64,000 bases of DNA from Prochloron sp965198675. Its GTDB lineage: Bacteria > Cyanobacteriota > Cyanobacteriia > Cyanobacteriales > Prochloraceae. The stretch lies in the NCBI GenBank assembly GCA_965198675.1, contig OZ240666.1:682001-746000 (forward strand), given 5' to 3'. A model generated the notes under the pieces. The model did not search any database, had not been told where the DNA came from, and saw only the letters and a program-made list of their open reading frames with translations. Of this stretch, positions 61,355 through 64,000 are shown one piece after another (positions within the stretch are counted from its first letter, which is position 1; every line of letters begins with the position of its first letter). The translations under genes and the position numbers were made by a program.

Positions 61355-61992
61355 TTTTTGGATTTCCTCTAAATCATTAGAAAATTAACGAGCTGCTGCC
61401 AGTTTATCAGTCTCAATAATCACTTTAGGATAGATTGGCACCCTTGACAATATAATCTATCTTGATTATTATTAATAGGATAGTTCATAAAACTTAATGA
61501 TTGAGGTAAATGCTCTCAGTACTATAATTGGAGCCATCTTCCTGGGAGGGGTGTCCTGTTTTATAATTTCTTCATACTAAGTCTTACAAGAGGAAGGCTG
61601 ACGAGTAAAACCCTTATACTAAAAGCTTCCTAGGGTATCGCCTTGAGTTTGAGAACGGGAAGATAAACTGTCATAGGACCGGGATCAGCTCCAAGAGACC
61701 ACCAGTTATATCTTGGAGAATAATAGGTAAAAATACTTGACAAGTACCAGAGCAATAAGAAAAAATTAGGGTGTTTATCAGATTATAACGATTTGCAATT
61801 TTTATAGATTCCCTTGACTATAGTCGTGAGTGCCGACGTATTTACAGATTCTAAAAATGAAAGATTCCTCAAACCTTTATTCAGCCTGGTTTTCCTCTTA
61901 CCCTACACCCCACACTCGCGCGCAGTGCTATAGATGGTAGAGGCGGGAAGACCCCCGCCCCTACAATGTTGTAATAATAAAGGCATTTATAG
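61355..61992. other. Divergent regulatory region between ccmK2 and ndhF4
   Basis: 638 AT-rich bases without an ORF of note. It must hold the ccm and ndhF4 promoters and any CO2-responsive sites. A consensus promoter is listed separately; I could not identify a LysR-type (CcmR/CmpR) site with confidence. Confidence 0.6.
61444..61472 (+). promoter_or_regulatory. Consensus-like promoter, plus strand
   Basis: TTGACA at 61444-61449, a 17-base spacer and TATTAT at 61467-61472. It points to ndhF4 but lies about 515 bases before it, so it serves either a long leader or a small RNA. Confidence 0.5.
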
Positions 61993-63891
61993 ATGAGTAA
62001 TTTTCTCCTCCAGACTTGTTGGTTTGTACCTTTCTATGGCTTGATGGGCGCTCTTTTTACCATCCCTTGGTCTACAGGGATGGTGCGGCGAACAGGTCCG
62101 CGACCGGCGGCCTACTTTAACCTCTTCATGACCCTTGTGGGCTTCTTCCACGGTTCCATCGCCTTTACCCAGATTTGGAACCAAGGGCCCCAACAGTTAA
62201 TCTTCCCTTGGTTAAAAGTTGCATTTCTGGAGTTACCTCTAGCCATTGAAATCTCCTCAGTCAACCTGGGAGCCTTGGAATTAGTCACTGGTATCAGTCT
62301 GCTGGCGCAAATCTACGCCCTCGGGTATATGGAAAAAGACTGGTCATTGGCACGATTCTACGGGCTAATGGGCTTTTTCGAGGCTGCCTTGGGAGGGATT
62401 GCCATCAGTGATTCTCTGGTTTTGAGTTACATGCTCTTGGAAATTCTCACTTTATCCACTTATTTGCTAGTGGGGTTTTGGTACGCTCAACCCTTGGTGG
62501 TATCGGCAGCCAGAGATGCTTTTTTAACCAAGCGGGTGGGAGATATATTGCTGCTGATGGGTATTGTCACCCTCTCCAGTTACGGAGCAGGATTTACCTT
62601 CAGCGAGTTAGAAACTTGGGCAGCAGCGTCCCCCTTACCTCCCCTGGGAGCAGCTTTATTGGGCTTGTCCTTAATTGCTGGCCCCACGGGTAAATGTGCT
62701 CAATTTCCCCTCAACCTTTGGCTGGACGAAGCCATGGAAGCACCCAACCCTGCTTCCTTGATGCGGAATTCCGTGGTAGTATCAGTGGGAGCTTACGTTT
62801 TGATTAAACTGGAACCGGTTTTCACCCTCTCCCCAGTATCCAGCGATGCTTTGATTATTATCGGTACAGTGACTGCCATCGGTGCTTCTTTGGTGGCTGT
62901 GGCTCAAATCGACATTAAACGGGCTCTCTCCCATTCCACCAGCGCTTTTTTGGGGTTAGTCTTCATTGCCGTGGGACTACAGCAAATAGATATCGCTCTA
63001 TTATTGCTCTTAACCCATGCCATTGCCAAAACCCTCTTATTTACCAGCGTGGGTTCCATTATTCTCGCCACCAATAATCAGAATGTTACGGAAATGGGGG
63101 GTTTGTGGTCCCGAATGCCCGCTACTACCATGGCTTTTATTATCGGTTCAGCGGGTTTAGTTGCCCTACTGCCCCTAGGTACCTTTTGGACTATGAACCG
63201 CTGGGTGAATGGGTTTTGGGACGTAAGTTCCTGGCTGGTGCTGATTTTGCTGGCGGTGAATGCTCTCACAGCTCTGAATTTAACCCGGGTCTTTCGCCTG
63301 GTTTTTCTCGGAGAACCACAAGCCAAAACCCGCAGGGCAACAGAGGCTCCTTGGCCTATGGCAGTGCCCATGGTAACTTTAATGGTTGTTACCTTGCTCT
63401 TACCATTGGTTGTACAGCGATGGCAATTTTGGCTACTTCCAACCGAGTTTACCCAAGACAGTAGCGCTTTGCTGGGTAAGTTCGCCCTGCCCTTAATTCT
63501 CATCAGCGGCTTTGTGGGTTTCATCGTGGGAGCAACCATGAAGTTGGGAAGAGCTTGGGCAAGACCGACTCAATTTTACTTGCGCTTTTTGCAAGATTTG
63601 CTGGCCTATGACTTCTATATAGACAAAGTTTATAACTTTACCGTTGTCTGGGCAGTCGCTACTTTATCCAAGTTGACCTCGTGGTTCGATCGTTATGGAG
63701 TTGACGCAGTAGTAAATTTGGCCGGACTCGCAACAGTTTTTAGCGGTCAGAGCCTGAAGTATAACGTTTCTGGTCAATCCCAATTTTATGTACTGACCAT
63801 TCTCCTAGGGTTGAGTTTACTCCTGGTTTGGTCTGTGGCTACCGGTCATTGGTCTGTAGTAATTGATTATTGGTCTAACATCATTAGTTAA
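61993..63891 (+). CDS. ndhF4: NAD(P)H-quinone oxidoreductase subunit F, CO2-uptake type (NdhF4)
   Basis: 632-residue antiporter-like membrane subunit of NDH-1MS/MS', which drives CO2 hydration in thylakoids. About 15 hydrophobic helices; family motifs include SLLAQIYALGYMEKDWSLAR, DAFLTKRVGDILLLMG, GPTGKCAQFPLNLWLDEAME and LLLTHAIAKTLLFTSVGSII. In filamentous cyanobacteria ndhF4 lies divergently beside the ccmK-L-M-N cluster, as here; this favours F4 over F3 but does not prove it. ndhD4 and cupB would be expected next, yet a HigB gene follows. Confidence 0.88.
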   Translation: MSNFLLQTCWFVPFYGLMGALFTIPWSTGMVRRTGPRPAAYFNLFMTLVGFFHGSIAFTQIWNQGPQQLIFPWLKVAFLELPLAIEISSVNLGALELVTGISLLAQIYALGYMEKDWSLARFYGLMGFFEAALGGIAISDSLVLSYMLLEILTLSTYLLVGFWYAQPLVVSAARDAFLTKRVGDILLLMGIVTLSSYGAGFTFSELETWAAASPLPPLGAALLGLSLIAGPTGKCAQFPLNLWLDEAMEAPNPASLMRNSVVVSVGAYVLIKLEPVFTLSPVSSDALIIIGTVTAIGASLVAVAQIDIKRALSHSTSAFLGLVFIAVGLQQIDIALLLLLTHAIAKTLLFTSVGSIILATNNQNVTEMGGLWSRMPATTMAFIIGSAGLVALLPLGTFWTMNRWVNGFWDVSSWLVLILLAVNALTALNLTRVFRLVFLGEPQAKTRRATEAPWPMAVPMVTLMVVTLLLPLVVQRWQFWLLPTEFTQDSSALLGKFALPLILISGFVGFIVGATMKLGRAWARPTQFYLRFLQDLLAYDFYIDKVYNFTVVWAVATLSKLTSWFDRYGVDAVVNLAGLATVFSGQSLKYNVSGQSQFYVLTILLGLSLLLVWSVATGHWSVVIDYWSNIIS

Positions 63892-63931
63892 TATATAATA
63901 AGTATTATATTCTTACATTATATATCAAACT

Positions 63932-64000
63932 ATGCATGTCATAACCCGTAAACGCCTCAATGAGTTTATCGAGAAGCATCCAACCACCAAAAGTGCCTTG
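63932..64000 (+). CDS. higB: HigB-type mRNA interferase toxin (partial)
   Basis: The first 23 codons read MHVITRKRLNEFIEKHPTTK then SAL to the window edge. This opening is characteristic of HigB toxins of type II higBA systems, which cut mRNA at the ribosome. The antitoxin should follow beyond the window. Confidence 0.8.
   Translation, partial: MHVITRKRLNEFIEKHPTTKSAL

Overview
The window is cyanobacterial chromosome. It carries a beta-carboxysome cluster (ccmK2-ccmK1-ccmL, ccmM, ccmN), form IB RuBisCO (rbcL-rbcX-rbcS), a CO2-uptake NDH-1 subunit (NdhF4 type), cyanobacterial small families (DUF3110, DUF2996), a phytol-kinase-like gene and many GCGATCGC (HIP1) sites. The organism is probably a repeat-rich filamentous or colonial beta-cyanobacterium, but genus and species cannot be read from the sequence.

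Layout. 0-3.4 kb: housekeeping genes accD, pilD, leuB. 3.5-8.5 kb: a decayed peptidoglycan amidase and a dynamin-like GTPase, both interrupted by in-frame stops. 8.6-20.3 kb: tldE/pmbA-like, a tryptophan halogenase broken by a 19-bp duplication, a tautomerase, a sugar kinase, rsmI, long 7-bp and 8-bp tandem arrays, a trypsin-like protease, a decayed dioxygenase/methyltransferase group, and uvrC. 20.6-23 kb: a PIN toxin-antitoxin pair, a RAYT transposase and remnants. 23-29.1 kb: a CheA-like hybrid kinase without a visible HPt domain, an era fragment, a phytol-kinase-like gene, an aldose-epimerase-like gene and tRNA-Lys. 29.3-36.7 kb: a 2393-residue LamG-repeat protein that seems to sit inside a split HicB-like antitoxin gene. 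36.8-40.8 kb: site-2 protease, murQ, DUF3110, a decayed IS200/IS605-type element. 41-44.4 kb: tnpB and sulP pseudogenes and a two-gene CBASS-like operon (CD-NTase plus S-4TM effector). 44.8-50.8 kb: two IscB elements with HEARO/omega RNAs. 51-61.4 kb: rbc and ccm genes, with a third IscB element between ccmL and ccmM and a decayed methyltransferase pair between rbcL and ccmN. 62-64 kb: ndhF4 and the start of a HigB toxin gene.

Three themes stand out. First, many genes are broken by single in-frame stop codons with the frame otherwise intact. Second, short palindromic and heptameric repeats have entered coding sequences, often in frame: heptamer-encoded C-terminal tails on AccD, RsmI and a protease, palindromes inside IscB and UvrC, and MITE-like elements in iscB1 and its omega RNA. 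Third, three IscB loci allow comparison. Copy 2 looks intact and its insertion site can be rebuilt. Copy 1 is broken. Copy 3 has Asn in place of the RuvC-I catalytic Asp while keeping its HNH motif, and sits just upstream of ccmM.

The carbon-fixation genes are the functional core: NdhF4 belongs to the CO2-hydration NDH-1 complex, CcmK/L/M/N build the carboxysome, and RbcL/X/S supply its cargo enzyme. The rest is mainly accessory and defence material in various stages of decay.
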